This document shows positions 47,067 through 59,300 of a stretch of 64,000 bases of DNA, piece by piece. Under the pieces are notes generated by a model. It made no database searches and was not told the origin of the DNA. It saw nothing but the letters and a program-made list of their open reading frames with translations. A program made the translations under genes and the position numbers. The DNA comes from Epichloe hybrida (taxonomy: Eukaryota > Ascomycota > Sordariomycetes > Hypocreales > Clavicipitaceae). The stretch's first letter is position 1; every line of letters begins with the position of its first letter. The DNA is taken from positions 1,488,001 to 1,552,000 of the forward strand of contig JAFEKR010000001.1 of assembly GCA_019022495.1 (NCBI GenBank), written 5' to 3'.

Positions 47067-48401
47067 TTGAAACGACGCGTGTTCCAACCCACCAGCACAA
47101 AAACACAAAAACCTGGACGGACCGGCCCATTGGGCCATTGACATGGTCAACTAAAAAGGATGAGTAGCCATATGTACATGTACAGTGACAGTGTAGGTAA
47201 TAGCCAGCTGGGGTCCCATCTGCAGCAACAAAGTTTGCCGCTTTCTTCATGCCTCCCCCCCGGATCTGTCTGGGACACTCGCACGTCGCCAATCTCCATT
47301 TCGGCCGGAACACACGCAGCCACTTCGAACATGGAGATTGTACAATCAATCAAACTTGCTTGTTCAGGGACTAGTGTAGACCAATAATAGGCTTCTTTGG
47401 CGAAGGACGGACTGCCATTTCTTCATTCCTGGTACACTGGTCGTTATTCCATGCACCTTCTTCTATTAGTCAGTTCGTCTTTCTAGGATAACTGTTTGTT
47501 CTGTGAGAAGTTTTCTCGCCTAATTTCCCACGTCTCGGGAAAATACGCATAAAATGCACCAAAAATGCAGCTTTTATTTTCTCGAATCTTCATTCCAGTA
47601 GATGTGTCCGTGGCTCGTCCCTGCGTAACAAATTATTAGTATGGGCGTTATGTGCCAGGTCTCAGTCATGTGGCGGTCGTACAGAACAATCATGTTGAAT
47701 AGAAACGTCATCGGTGTGATCGGGGTGCTTCAACTGGCAAGCCCCCTTGGGTATTCTCTGTGCCAGCTCTAATGTAGTAAGTTACTCTAAAAGTAACCCC
47801 TGGTCTAGAATCTCAACGCTACGAGCGACGCGTCATCGCACACGTCCGTCCACAAAGCAAAGGAGTGATGCTCGTGTGATGATACAGTTTGTCCTGAAGA
47901 CGAGGAGGGCAACGATGACAATTTCTGGTAGACGAGCAAAAAGCGATTGGAAGCAGTCAGCCTTCTTTCTTAGCCTGCTACCCAGCCATCGCCGCAACTT
48001 CCCCAATAATAAAGGAAGCCACGACAACTTTAATAACTAGTCCGTAGCCTACGGAGTCTATGATGTGGTAACAATGCGTTCAGCGCTCCTTCCCTTGTCG
48101 CTTAGACCGCACTTCTGCTGTCACACACCCCTCTCCCGTCGCCTAGCGCACTACATGTAGACCCATCAATGCCCACTCCGCCCTAGCAAGACCTCTGGCG
48201 CCGCCTGGGCCCAAGCCCGCCCCCCTTCTAACCCCTTCTAACCTGCCTGTCGCGCATCGGCGGCATCGTTATGGTGCTGGTGCTGTTGAGCTGAAGAGAA
48301 AGTGGTGCGTGGCCTACAAGAACTTGGCGCCGCGTATACCGCCGCCACCTTTGGCTCCTCTCTTGTCTCCTGTCTCTATCCTGCACTCTCCTCCGTTCGC
48401 T

Positions 48402-48420
48402 TTCTCTCTCTCTCTCTCTT
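48402..48420 (+). promoter_or_regulatory. CT-rich tract upstream of the TPT transporter gene
   Basis: A run of TCTCTCTCTCTCTC within a longer pyrimidine-rich stretch (48350-48440), of a kind often found near transcription starts of filamentous fungal genes. It lies about 420 bp before the start codon. Confidence 0.45.
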
Positions 48421-48834
48421 TTCTATCTCTTTCTTCACCAGGCATTCTGTGCTCTGGTAACGAATTCTTTGGAGTCCTTCTTCAATCTACATCACGCTCT
48501 CTACTTCACCCGTAGCCGTCGCGCGTTTCTTTATATAGTTTGCTTGTCCCTTTTCTGTGTCGGCGGCTCTGCTCAGCCTCAACTGCGGCCCCAGTCGACA
48601 AGCGGTTACGATTCCGGAACCAAAGATTCGCTCCGCCACGACGCAATCCGATCTGTCGCCTCTACTCCAAGGTCCATGATAGAAATCAGAGGCAGCCAGG
48701 GCTGTTTGCTTCCATCTCTGACTGGTTCCTCAGTAATATGCACTCGTCATAGCAAACACAACTGAAAAGAATATTGGAATATCATCGTCTTACACCACCC
48801 TGGACCTTGATCGACTCATACAAAATACAGCAGC

Positions 48835-50088
48835 ATGTCGAGAAGGAGCAATGAGGAGCCGGATCATCTCCTGTATCAAGGAGGCCATGTCGAATCCAAG
48901 GCTGTACACTCGGATGTGGAGGCTGCTCCAGGTCGCTCAGAGCCCCCAAGCGACCAGAATCTGGACCACGAATATTCCATTCCGAGCACGATCAAGTTTA
49001 CCTGGCTGGGGACCTATTTCTTCTTCTCCTTGCTTCTCACCCTCTATAACAAGCTAGTATTGGGCATGGTAAGTCATTTTGTGTGCAAGCAATTGCCACG
49101 TCAACTCCAGTCAGGAGATGGATTGTACCATAAATCGTACTAATGATCGCCCCTTAGTTTCATTTTCCATGGCTCCTGACGTTTCTTCATGCCTCCTTTG
49201 CCAGTATGGGCACGTTTGCTATGATGCAAACGGGATATTTCAAAATGTCACGATTAGGTCGCCGGGAACACCTTGCTCTTGTCGCCTTCAGCGCCCTGTT
49301 CACCGCCAACATCGCCGTATCCAATCTGTCTCTCGCCATGGTGTCTGTTCCATTCTATCAGACCATGCGCATGCTGTGTCCGATCTTTACCATTCTCATC
49401 TACCGCTCCTGGTATGGCCGTACCTACAGCTACATGACTTACCTGTCACTCGTTCCTCTCATAATTGGAGCGGCTATGACAACTGCAGGCGAAATGACAT
49501 TTACAGACGCTGGTTTTCTCTTGACCATCTTCGGCGTCGTTCTCGCTGCTGTCAAGGTATGTGACATCACAATATAATATGCCTGTACATTGCGATTCTA
49601 AAAGGCTAACGTTTTGCAACCACAAGACTGTTGTAACCAATCGATTTATGACGGGATCATTGGCCTTGCCACCCGTCGAATTTCTGATGCGCATGTCACC
49701 TTTGGCTGCATTGCAAGCATTGGCTTGCGCCACTGCAACAGGCGAAGTGGCTGGTTTCCGAGAACTCATCACATCGGGGCAGGTGTCCCTTCCTTCATCG
49801 ATTGCATCATTGACGGGCAACGGCTTTCTCGCCCTTCTCCTGAACATCTCGTCCTTCAACACCAACAAGCTTGCCGGTGCTTTGACAATGACGGTGTGCG
49901 GCAACCTCAAACAATGTCTCACAGTCCTGCTTGGCATTTTCCTTTTCAATGTCTCCGTCGATTTACTCAATGGGGCTGGAATGGCTGTCACCATGGTTGG
50001 TGCAGGCATTTACAGCAAAGCTGAGCTGGATACTAAGAAACGAAAACAGCAAACACAATACCAACCTCTGAATCAGAGCTCCAGATAG
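48835..50088 (+). CDS. Triose-phosphate/nucleotide-sugar transporter family protein (DMT, TPT domain)
   Basis: Exons are 48835-49068, 49158-49556 and 49627-50088 (introns 89 and 70 bp), giving 364 residues. After a hydrophilic N-terminus of about 50 residues come about ten membrane segments, starting IKFTWLGTYFFFSLLLTLYNKLVLG, where the LYNK motif is typical of the TPT group. Further marks are HFPWLLTFLHA, ANIAVSNLSLAMVSVPFYQTMR and the closing ALTMTVCGNLKQCLTVLLGIFLFN. The C-terminal end is Lys/Gln-rich and cytoplasmic. Related fungal proteins sit in ER or Golgi membranes; the substrate is not readable from sequence. All three exons close in frame at TAG. See the divergent glycosyltransferase gene for context. 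Confidence 0.9.
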
Positions 50089-51416
50089 TTCGCGTATGCT
50101 TCATCGTTCGAGATACCCCGGTTTCATTTCATTTATTTTTAATTAGACGACCAACGATCATGAGGGCATAGCACCGCAGATGGGGGGGTTCACTCTGCAT
50201 ATATTGCGTCGTCTAGCCGTACGTGTTTGACATCAATCTCGATATGAGAGATGCTTGTGCATGAAAGTGACCTGTAGTCTACCCGGAGACAGTGTCTCAT
50301 TTTACGGGCTCAGAACCCGTTGCATTCTGATTTGTCGTTGCAATGGCAATAAGGAACATTGTCTTGACAACATGGGTTTCGGCGTTAGAGCATCATGGCC
50401 GGCGGGGTAGCACAATGGGTTTAAACGTGCGCCGGGTAGAGCAATTTTCCTTCAGGATAAGGTAGTCTTGTTATTCTTACCTTGACCACCATTAATAACA
50501 CGAACAACGCTACCAAAGACCTTGTCTTGTCTGCTTGAAAGGGATGGATGTGTTACAGTTTTTTTTTTAAAAAAGTCACTTTCTCATCAAAGTGTCCATG
50601 GAGTTGATATTATCACGCGCCAAAAGTCGGAATCTGCACGGCCACGATGACGAATCAAAAACGTCTACTATTGAATCCCGCTTACCGCGTCCATCCAGCC
50701 TCCCCAAATCACCCACCACGCGATCAAATCTCAATCCATGCGCTAGAAGATATTGCACGGACGCCTCCGAGAATCCGAGAGGCATGGCCACGCACTCCGT
50801 GCTTGGCACGTCTATCCTAATTAGGACTAACGGCATATGCGTGTTCAATCTTTGACATGTGTATTGTATGCGTGTTTAGTCCGTAGGCGTCCATACAATT
50901 CGCCATTGGAACAATGCCGTTCGACTCTCCGCCCCATGTATAACACCGGAGCACCAGTTCCGTTCCTATTCCCCCCGGGAAGCAAGCAAGGAAGAAAGGA
51001 CGCCACTGGGAGAGGACGCGTATGCTTTTCGACTCGACGTCTCCTGATGAAAGCCACAAGGGATCCCAGCTTTGCGCCCGCTCGCCCGCCCCCTCTCTCC
51101 CCATTGAATATATATATATATATATATATTTTTTTTTTGCCGGTGGCGGGCCCGATAGTTCTTGCACGAAAGAAAAAGAGGCGCAGCCGACTGGCCACTT
51201 ATTATGCGTTCATTATTCCCTATGCCTTGCGACAATACGGTCCGTAGTACGGAGTAGGGGAAATAGTCTAATCCCTGTTTGATTTTACACGAGGTACATA
51301 TGTATATGACTGGGTAGCAGAATAGACTTTTCCATTGCACAACGGGGTAAAGGGTACATTGGCTTCAAAGTACTTTACTAGGACCACTTAGTACCGCGTA
51401 CTAGCGTAGATACCCC

Positions 51417-51556
51417 TATCTCCTTGAGCGTGCTAAAGCTTGTGGAGTCTCGCTAACTAGGGTCTGTATGTATCTCTAGTTTACTTTTATCTAATTGGAT
51501 ACATACAGACCCCTGGTTAACATGACTCCACAAGCTTTAGCACGCTCAAGGAGATA
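51417..51556. mobile_element. 140-bp hairpin (foldback MITE-like) element, copy 1
   Basis: Perfect 33-bp terminal inverted repeats, 51417-51449 and 51524-51556 (outer part TATCTCCTTGAGCGTGC). The pairing goes on inward with a few mismatches through GGTCTGTATGTATC / GATACATACAGACC, leaving a loop of about 25 bases. TA stands at each outer end and may be the target duplication. A second copy lies at 63538-63676. Confidence 0.88.
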
Positions 51557-52425
51557 GTACTCCGTAACAATTATCCCTAGTAGCTTGACTTACTATCCTC
51601 CTAGAGCTACATAAATAGTGCTTGCCCCGCGTGGGGCTCGTAGTTGGTGGAAATTCATTCAAAGGGCTACTGTCTGTACTCGGTGCGAAAAGCAATACAC
51701 GCCCCTCCCTGGCCTGCGCCTTCGTGCTAACAGTCAGCACATATGTACTCTGTACATGGGCTATGTTATTCATTGAGTAGGGAGTATTGGCAAACAAGCC
51801 TCATCGCTGCAATGCAGCCCGAACAGCTTCAATCTCTAGGTTCTTGCTTGCCTTGACTCGACCCACTGGCTCATTGTAAGTAATCGTCAGCGTAGGTAGC
51901 TGGCTGGCTGCAATTCGGGTGTCGCCTAGAGGACGAGCACCTACTACATTCATACTTTTACGCGCACAAATGAGCAGCAATCATGAGATATTTGATACTT
52001 TGTAATTAATAGTGAATCTGAAGTAGAAAACTGTTTCTATTATTGTACAGATCAGGATCCAACGTGGCCAACAATGTGCCGAAATTGAAGGCCGCGCAGA
52101 GTAAATTCCTGGTTAATCTGCGGCTTGCCATATATTTGGAAATTATAAATCGAACGACTGGGACACACTGTGGACGCTTTTCAGGGGAAACCCATAAGGA
52201 ACAAAAGATGAACTGGTCGCCCAGACCGGGCCTGCAAGAGAATATATCATGCGAGGGGGTTCTGCAAAATAATAACAGCAAGCAAGATAAACTGAAACGC
52301 CGGGCTATGTGATGATGTTGAAAACAATGAGTGACGCCACTGTCGTTAAAGCGGACGTCAGCATGCTTTTGGGGCGGAGAGGATGGGGCGATCTCAGCAT
52401 CGCCGATTATGGCCTTTGTTGATAT

Positions 52426-52441
52426 CCCCCCCCCCCCCCCC
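52426..52441 (+). repeat. Homopolymer run of 16 C
   Basis: Sixteen C in a row in intergenic DNA; a place where read length errors are likely. Confidence 0.9.
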
Positions 52442-52735
52442 AAAGAGACGTGGCTCCCTGGAAAATCGGAATCATGAACGCCCGAGCTGATCTAACAAAA
52501 CATTGTTGAAGCCACGCAATGGTCAATAAGTGAAGGGGATGGGGACCCCGAAACATTGGAGAGGAGTCTTCTTGTGCATCGGCTTGGAGAGTAGTAGAGT
52601 TGGAGTTATTACTTGAGCACGACCGTAAGCTTTCTGCCGCGTATGCCTGCAGTTCCACAATCGTGGCTGTTCGTGACGGTCGTTGCGAGTTGCCGACATA
52701 TACAAACTTGGCGTTACCAGCACGGCAGTCTAGAC

Positions 52736-54911
52736 CTACCGTGCAGCGTAGCCCGCCGACGCGCCCTTCTTCCTCAGCTCCCCGGATGACAACCGAGACA
52801 GTTTATCCATGACACAATTCTCAGAAGAATTCGCCGCCGCTTTCAGGTGACCGATGCCCTGCTTGATGTCTTCAAGTGTGGCGTTGGATTGCAACCCGAG
52901 GGTAAGCGCCAGAATTTCGAGGTCAGTAACGGCTGTTGTCTCCTCCCGAGTCTGAGCAGATGCGGCTGTAGAAGAAAGAGCAAGTATCTCGGGAACTTTG
53001 GCAGGATTGATGTTTCCATTCCATGATATTGAAGTGTACGCTTGTGCGAGCTTGGCATTGGCGCTATTCTTCTTGAGCAGGGCAAAACGCAGGATGACTT
53101 CAGTCAAAGTAACAAGGATACTAGCGAGAATGAGAATGATGACGATCCACGTAATGTAGCTCATTTTTGAGTCCGCTATCGAGTCTGACAAAATTTCAGC
53201 CAGATCAAGGAATACGCGACATCTCTCGTTGAGTACTTTAATCCGAGGGTCAATTTCCAGATACTCGCGGATAGCAACGTAGAGAGGATGCAAAGTTGGC
53301 TCCGAGTCCCAGAAGAAATTTGGTACGTCGAGAATGTTTGATGCTAGAGACGCTTTTCCATTAGTGACTATGATGGGAAAGAAATCCATGCAAAAAAGAG
53401 CGCAAAAAAGAGCGCAAAAATCAAATCGTCATCGTGGGTTGGCAAGCACTTACAAAGGTTGATATCCACCCGGCTTTTGAAGAGTCTGCCCAGCAGAGTG
53501 ACAATCTCCTTTCTCGTCATATTTAACTGTCCAGTCAACGCCAACGTTTTGGGCACATGTTGAGCATCCAACATAGTTTCACCCATGCGCTCCTCAAAGA
53601 AACACAGTTTCGTACTCTGCGCAATCGCGTGACTAATGGTGAGTTTGATCATATGGTCAGATCGAGGCAGCAGTGTAATCATATCGTTAAAAACCCGTGG
53701 GCGCTGAACATCCGCGCTGTATTCAAAATGAAACTCCTCGGTCTCGAAATCATCCTGTTCAAGTGGTCGGGTCAACAATGAGACTGCGGCTTCTGCATCG
53801 GCAAAGGTCAAGTCGGCAAGGATATCTTTTTCTTGATGCTCGGTAAAGTTCCAGAAGACAACCACGCCATATGAGAAGACAAACATTTCGGCAAAATTTT
53901 TGGCATCAGGGGCCAGGCGACTCATATGTGATGGTGAACCGTCGTCTTGATCCTGGTGACCACCATTTTCGGCAGGTGCCGAGTGGCCGTATGGCGATGC
54001 ACCTCGGTCCCCTCTGCCGGGCCTCTCGGGGTTGGTGTACGCGTCGTCTTCGAAATAGCCCTCGTGGTGGTCACGCTGCTCGCTTCTCTCAATTTCTAAA
54101 TCCAGCATGGTCTTTCCTGTGCCCGGAGTCTTCAACATTGGTCGGCCGCGCACCCTGTAACCGTCGGTACCGTTCAGTAGTGGTAACGCATAAATCGCAT
54201 ATAAACAATCGTCGTAGAGTTTTGTCTTGGCATCGTGTTTCTTCCTCAAAAATTCCGATGTCTCCGCCGTTTTGTATGCCTGAGCAGTGCAATATGCTGT
54301 TAAGCGACTGACTTTGTCCTTCCTCTGCAACTTCGGAAGCCTTTCGGCATAGCTCTTCCCTCTGATGCCACCTCTTTTCCTTAATACGTCCAATTCTTCG
54401 TCCCTCAACGGCCTGTCCTCTTCATTCTGTAACCTCCGTGCCAACACAGCCTCGCTTTCCAACTGTTCCTCGGCATCCTCAACATCATCATCAGTCTCAG
54501 GCAAGAGCACCAATTTCTGGCTGATCTTAGTTGTGCGAGATGGCATGGGCTGCCCTGTTCGAGAATGGAGGTTTGGCAGTCCGCCGCCATACACCATACG
54601 TCGTCCCTGGGCACTGCCGCCGGACAATACGGGTCTTTGCGGTTGTGGGGGACCTCGTGGTTGACCTGAAGGAATTTGCGTGTTGTATTGCAGCACGTTG
54701 TCGACTGTCATAAATCTCATTGGCGTGCGACTGGAGCCAGCAGTAGGATTGTCAGCGCGGCGAGGAACCCCCCGCTGATTCGGCCGCTCGCGTGCATCCG
54801 TGACCTAGCCAAATCTGTTAGAAACTTGTAGTATGTAAGAGAGCAGTAGTAAAAGCCCACGATGATGAAAAAACTTACGAGCACCGTGGGTCCTTTCTTG
54901 CCAGACGACAT
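52736..54911 (-). CDS. RMD1: Rmd1/Sif2 family protein (DUF155)
   Basis: Exons are 54911-54879, 54804-53454 and 53343-52736 (introns 74 and 110 bp), giving 663 residues. The N-terminal 200 residues are polar and disordered. The DUF155 domain begins about at KLYDDCLYAIYALPLL and shows VFSYGVVVFWNFTEHQEKDIL, EEFHFEYS, ITLLPRSDHMIKLTISHAIAQSTKLCFFEE, VDINLSSNILDVPNFFWDSEP and VLNERCRVFLDLAEILSDSIADSKM, followed by one membrane segment (ITWIVIILILASILVTLTEVIL). Yeast Rmd1 and Rmd8 and fission yeast Sif2 belong here; the molecular role is not well known, though RMND1 relatives act in mitochondria. An acidic, Ser/Ala-rich extension follows the membrane segment. Exon 1 encodes just MSSGKKGPTVL. Confidence 0.92.
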
Positions 54912-56375
54912 GGTTGCGCACAACTGAGACGCCGGCCTTGCAGTAGAATTTTCCTCTTCGTGTTGTCCAATAATTGAAACAGCCAAACGCAGGAATCGCG
55001 TGACTGTCTGATGGAAAGACTGTCGCAGGGTTGTTGAGATTGAGGGGATGTGAAGAATAGAATGAGTACTCCGTAGCTATTGGAGAAAGCCTAAAGGTGC
55101 TACGAATTGATGGACAAGAAAGATGTTAAAGTGGGCTCGAAGGCTGCGTCCCTTCCAATCAAGTGTTGCGCTGGTACTAGCTCTTGAGCCTGGCGAAGCT
55201 TCTCGGAGGGGGGAAGGGGATTGCGGCCGCTCAGTGACCTCATCGTTACGGATTAGAGATCCACCCACGTGCATGCAGGATGACCAATGCTAAATCAATT
55301 GGTGCATTGATTCAAGTCCAAAACAATTTGGAAAGGCTCACATGGAAACAAACCGGTAAAATGCTTCAAATCAGTGTCATATTACGGAGTACGGACCATT
55401 GTTCCGGCTAAAGACAGCAAGTTGTTGTTAATCCGGCACTTGTCAGCTGCACCGATGCTGGGAATCATTATTAAACGTTGGTTAAAGAGTGAGCCCGTAT
55501 GATTGTCTAAGCGCAGAGAAGCTAGAATTACCATGATCACTCTGTGCATAAGTCAGACGTTGGTGATGATGTTTAATATCGGCAAAGATTGGGACTCGAA
55601 ACCTCGAAACCTCCAAAACCTGGCAGCAGGTGGGGCGTTTGTTTTCACCATCAACCAACCACGATCGACCATCTCGCGTTGCTGGGTGGTCCACCCGGGT
55701 GTTTGTTTACTTTTCCATATCAACGTCGACAGGGCGGCTCACCAGCCGAGAAGAAAAGAACCCCGCGTTGAAGCGAAGTCGCCCTTGGATACCAAGCCTT
55801 GGATGCCAAGCGGCCCTTTCTCATTGTGTACTTATGCATGGGATAACTACTCGTGCACTGATACTAGTGTCGCAGAGTCATTGCTTAAAGCTCTTGCCTC
55901 CCTTGGCAGGCCGCTCTTCAGGCCTTCGTTGCCCATTTTGGAGCCCAACCCCATTGCTCTCACTTTTGGTGGACTTTGAATCCCGAAGCCGACTTTCCTT
56001 TGCCTCTTGGAGCATCAGATATCTCTCTGCCATATCTATTCTATCCATTCCCGGCTAGCTGGCTCTCTTCTGGCCTGGCCACTTGGTTCGCTTTGCACAT
56101 CGCGCGAGCGCGTGCGTGTCTCAAAAATCCGTCGACTTTGCGATTTTATCTGTTTGGCAGTGGCCTCCAACATTCCATTTCATTTCCGCCCTGGAGTTGA
56201 CGAATTCTATCCACCGCCGAAGCTCGAAACGATGCGAAGTCAGTCATAATAGCCAGACGAATCATCGATCCACAAGCAAAACAATCCGCAGCCAACGGGT
56301 GACGGCACCGCCGGGAATACCACTGGTGGTGAATACGCATCCGCGCCCCATAGAGGGAAGCGAGACATTAACACA
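54912..56375. other. Divergent promoter region of the Rmd1-like and IQGAP genes
   Basis: 1.46 kb between start codons pointing apart. TACGGAGTA-type motifs at 55067 and 55383. Frames on + (55503-55979, 55630-56058, 56083-56637) have no domain and the last overlaps the IQGAP start; they probably lie in its leader. Confidence 0.5.
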
Positions 56376-59300
56376 ATGTCGTTCCATCCATATTCTCCGC
56401 GTCAGGCGCACACTGCCGGCCTTTCTGCTCCCGCAACCTTCACGAATAACGACAACAATAATAACGACGTCACTTCCACCACCATCAACCGTTTCCCTTC
56501 AACCACGTCATCATCAGCCTCCTCGGGCTTTTCTTTCGCATCCAACCTCAGTGCCAACACCCAATACTCGTCGACATCGAGTGGCTACGGTCCTGGAGGC
56601 AGCTACAAACACAAGCGTGGCCAAAGTGATGTCCTAACTAGAGCTCGAACATTCGAAGTTGGAGTGATGAACGGCCTCAACAAAGGGTTGAGCGATGCTC
56701 CCGCTACACCTCGACAGTCGCTTCGGACGTTACCTCAAGCTCCCGCCTCATCACCGAGAGCTCATGGTCAAGGCGCCTCCCCACAGAGCGCTCTGAGGCA
56801 TGAGCGCGGCAAGAGTGTCGACATTGGCAAACTTTCGCTCTCGCAATACGATGGCACTCCCGAGTCGCCCACTTCTCCGGCGCGGCAATTGCCTATGCGG
56901 CCCAACTCCATGCTGATGACTCGATCCGACTCGATCCTTCGCAGCAATGTTGCCAAATGTCACGGAAACTCTCCACAGGGCACTCACACGACCCATATTG
57001 GCAGACCGGATCTCGAATTACTTGGACGATCGTCTACCAGAGAACTCCGTACTTTGTCGCGGTTGGCCGAATCCGATGTTGCAGAAGACTTCACCATTAC
57101 CTCACCCGCACAGGAGGTTGTCGGTTTACGTGGACGACGTCGATTGCGCCGCGCTGATGAGCCCAAAACAGCCGGTGGCCCCAAAAGTGGCGGGTACGGA
57201 TGGGAAGGTCGTAACTGGATGGATAAGCAGCGCCAGTTTCTGCAAGCTTACGAATATCTCTGCCATATAGGAGAAGCCAAAGAATGGATTGAAGATGTGA
57301 CGCAAAAGTCTCTTCCACCCATCGTTGAGCTTGAGGAGGCTTTGCGCGATGGAGTAACTCTGGCTAACGTCGTTGAAGCATTGAATCCCAATAAACACTT
57401 TCGAATTTTCAACCATCCCAAGCTTCAATTCCGTCACTCGGACAACATTGCCATCTTCTTCAGGTACCTTGATGAAGTCGAGCTTCCCGACCTCTTCCGA
57501 TTCGAGCTCATCGATCTGTATGAGAAGAAGAACATCCCCAAAGTCATATACTGTGTCCACGCGCTGAGTTGGCTGCTGTTTCGTAAAGGCATTGTCGATT
57601 TTCGCATTGGTAACCTGGTTGGCCAATTGGAGTTTGAGCATCACGAGCTGGAGGCGATGCAAAAGGGATTAGATAATCTTGGAGTAAACATGCCCAGCTT
57701 CGGTAATATGGGAGCCGACTTTGGCGTTCCAGAACCTGAGCCGGAAGAGACAGAGGAGGAGCGCATCGACCGCGAACTAGCCGAGAACGATGACTCTATC
57801 GTTGACCTGCAAGCGCAAGTACGGGGGGCGCTGCTTCGACTGCGTCTCGGCGACGACATGCAAAAGTTTTGGGACGATGAGCAAGCTTTGGTTAATCTAC
57901 AATCACATATTCGCGGCGACTTTACTCGGCAAATTATGAGCTACCGACTCCAAATGCGACGATCAGCCACACTGGTACAAAGCGCAGTACGCGGGTTTTT
58001 GGTGAGAAATGGGCTGAAGAGAAGTGACGACTTTTGGCAGGCTCTTGAACCAGAGATTGTGGAATTCCAGAGCATGGTACGGGCCAACAAGGTCCGCAAT
58101 GAGGTACGAGACATATTATTCAGGTTGGATGGATGCAAGGGCCCTGTCCGGGAGATCCAGGCAGTTTCCCGGGGCTTTTTGGTTCGAAAAAGCCTGGCCA
58201 CTCAACAACGGGTGACAAAAATGACCTCTGGTGATGTGAAGATGCTGCAGGCTCTTGCCCGCGGAATGTGTTCGAGAGCCAGGATCAGCACGGATCGTCG
58301 GTCATTGGATGTAGAGACTGGCGCAATTGCTGGCTTACAAGCTGCCGCGAGGGCTCTGCTGACCAGAACTCAGATCGACTGTGAGCGGCAACAGCTGCGT
58401 GCTGCCGGTCCCCAATGGGAGGCACTCCAAAGCATTATTCGAGGAAATTCAGAGCGAGAAAAGCAGAAGTCTTACGAGGTCGAAGCGAAGAAGCACGAAC
58501 TCGACGTTGGACTATTGCAAGCCGCGATACGAGGAGGTGTCGTACGACAAGAGATTGCGAGACAACTGAACGCCCTCGACGGAACCAGTGAGGAAATCAT
58601 GTCTCTCCAGTCAAATGCCAGAGGCATGCTCGAAAGGTGTTTCCTCGCCGCCCAAAGACAGCAGCTTGGTCTGCACGAGGCTGCCATCATTGACTTGCAG
58701 AGGCTTGGCCGAGGCCTTCTACATCGAAAGCAACACAAGAATCTTCTCGACGAGCTCAACTCCCACAACAAAGTCACAGCTGCATTCCAAGCAATTTTGA
58801 AGGCCATGATGGCTCGTGCCAAGGTCGATGATATACTGACGGAACTCGAAGAGGAGGAGGAGTCCATTGCAGCCTTCCAAACAGCTGCTCGAGCTTTCAT
58901 GGTGCGAGCTAAATTTGAGGAAAAGAAGCAATACTTCAACGACAACATGAAGAAGGTGATCAAGATTCAAAGTTTTGTCCGAGCCAAAGTTCAAGGTGAA
59001 GCGTACAAGAGCTTGACAACTGGAAAAAATCCGCCCGTGAACGCAGTCAAGAATTTTGTGCATCTCCTCAACGATAGCGACTTTGACTTCAACGAGGAGG
59101 TTGAGTTTGAGCGAATGCGCAAGACTGTCGTTCAACAAGTACGCCAGAATGAGATGCTTGAGCAGTATATTGATCAACTCGACATCAAGATCGCTCTGCT
59201 AGTGAAGAACAAAATCACTCTTGATGAGGTCGTCCGCCACCAACACAACTACGGTGGAAGCTCAATGGGTCTTTTAGCAAACAGCACAATCTCCTCGGCA

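Larger units (their letters stand above)
45628..48834. other. 3.2-kb divergent intergenic region rich in TACGGAGTA motifs
   Basis: It separates the glycosyltransferase (-) and TPT transporter (+) genes. It holds nine exact TACGGAGTA/TACTCCGTA motifs (45954-47066), a short (CGGTG)n array at 45891-45914, a TA-rich tract at 45857-45868, a TATATAAAG box at 46980-46988, several TGTACATGTA-like palindromes, and a CT-rich tract at 48402-48420. No frame in it shows a domain. Confidence 0.6.
50089..52735. other. 2.6-kb intergenic region with a hairpin element, no gene seen
   Basis: Contains the hairpin element 51417-51556, a (TA)n plus T tract at 51107-51138, a C16 run at 52426-52441, and TACGGAGTA motifs at 51248 and 51558. 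Frames (50837-51247, 52006-52443) have no domains. This is the 3' side of both flanking genes, so little promoter sequence is expected here. Confidence 0.55.

Noticed and set aside
50390..50480. GGCCGGCGGGGTAGC stretch resembling a tRNA 5' end
   Set aside because: No T-arm GTTCGA-type sequence or matching acceptor stem follows.
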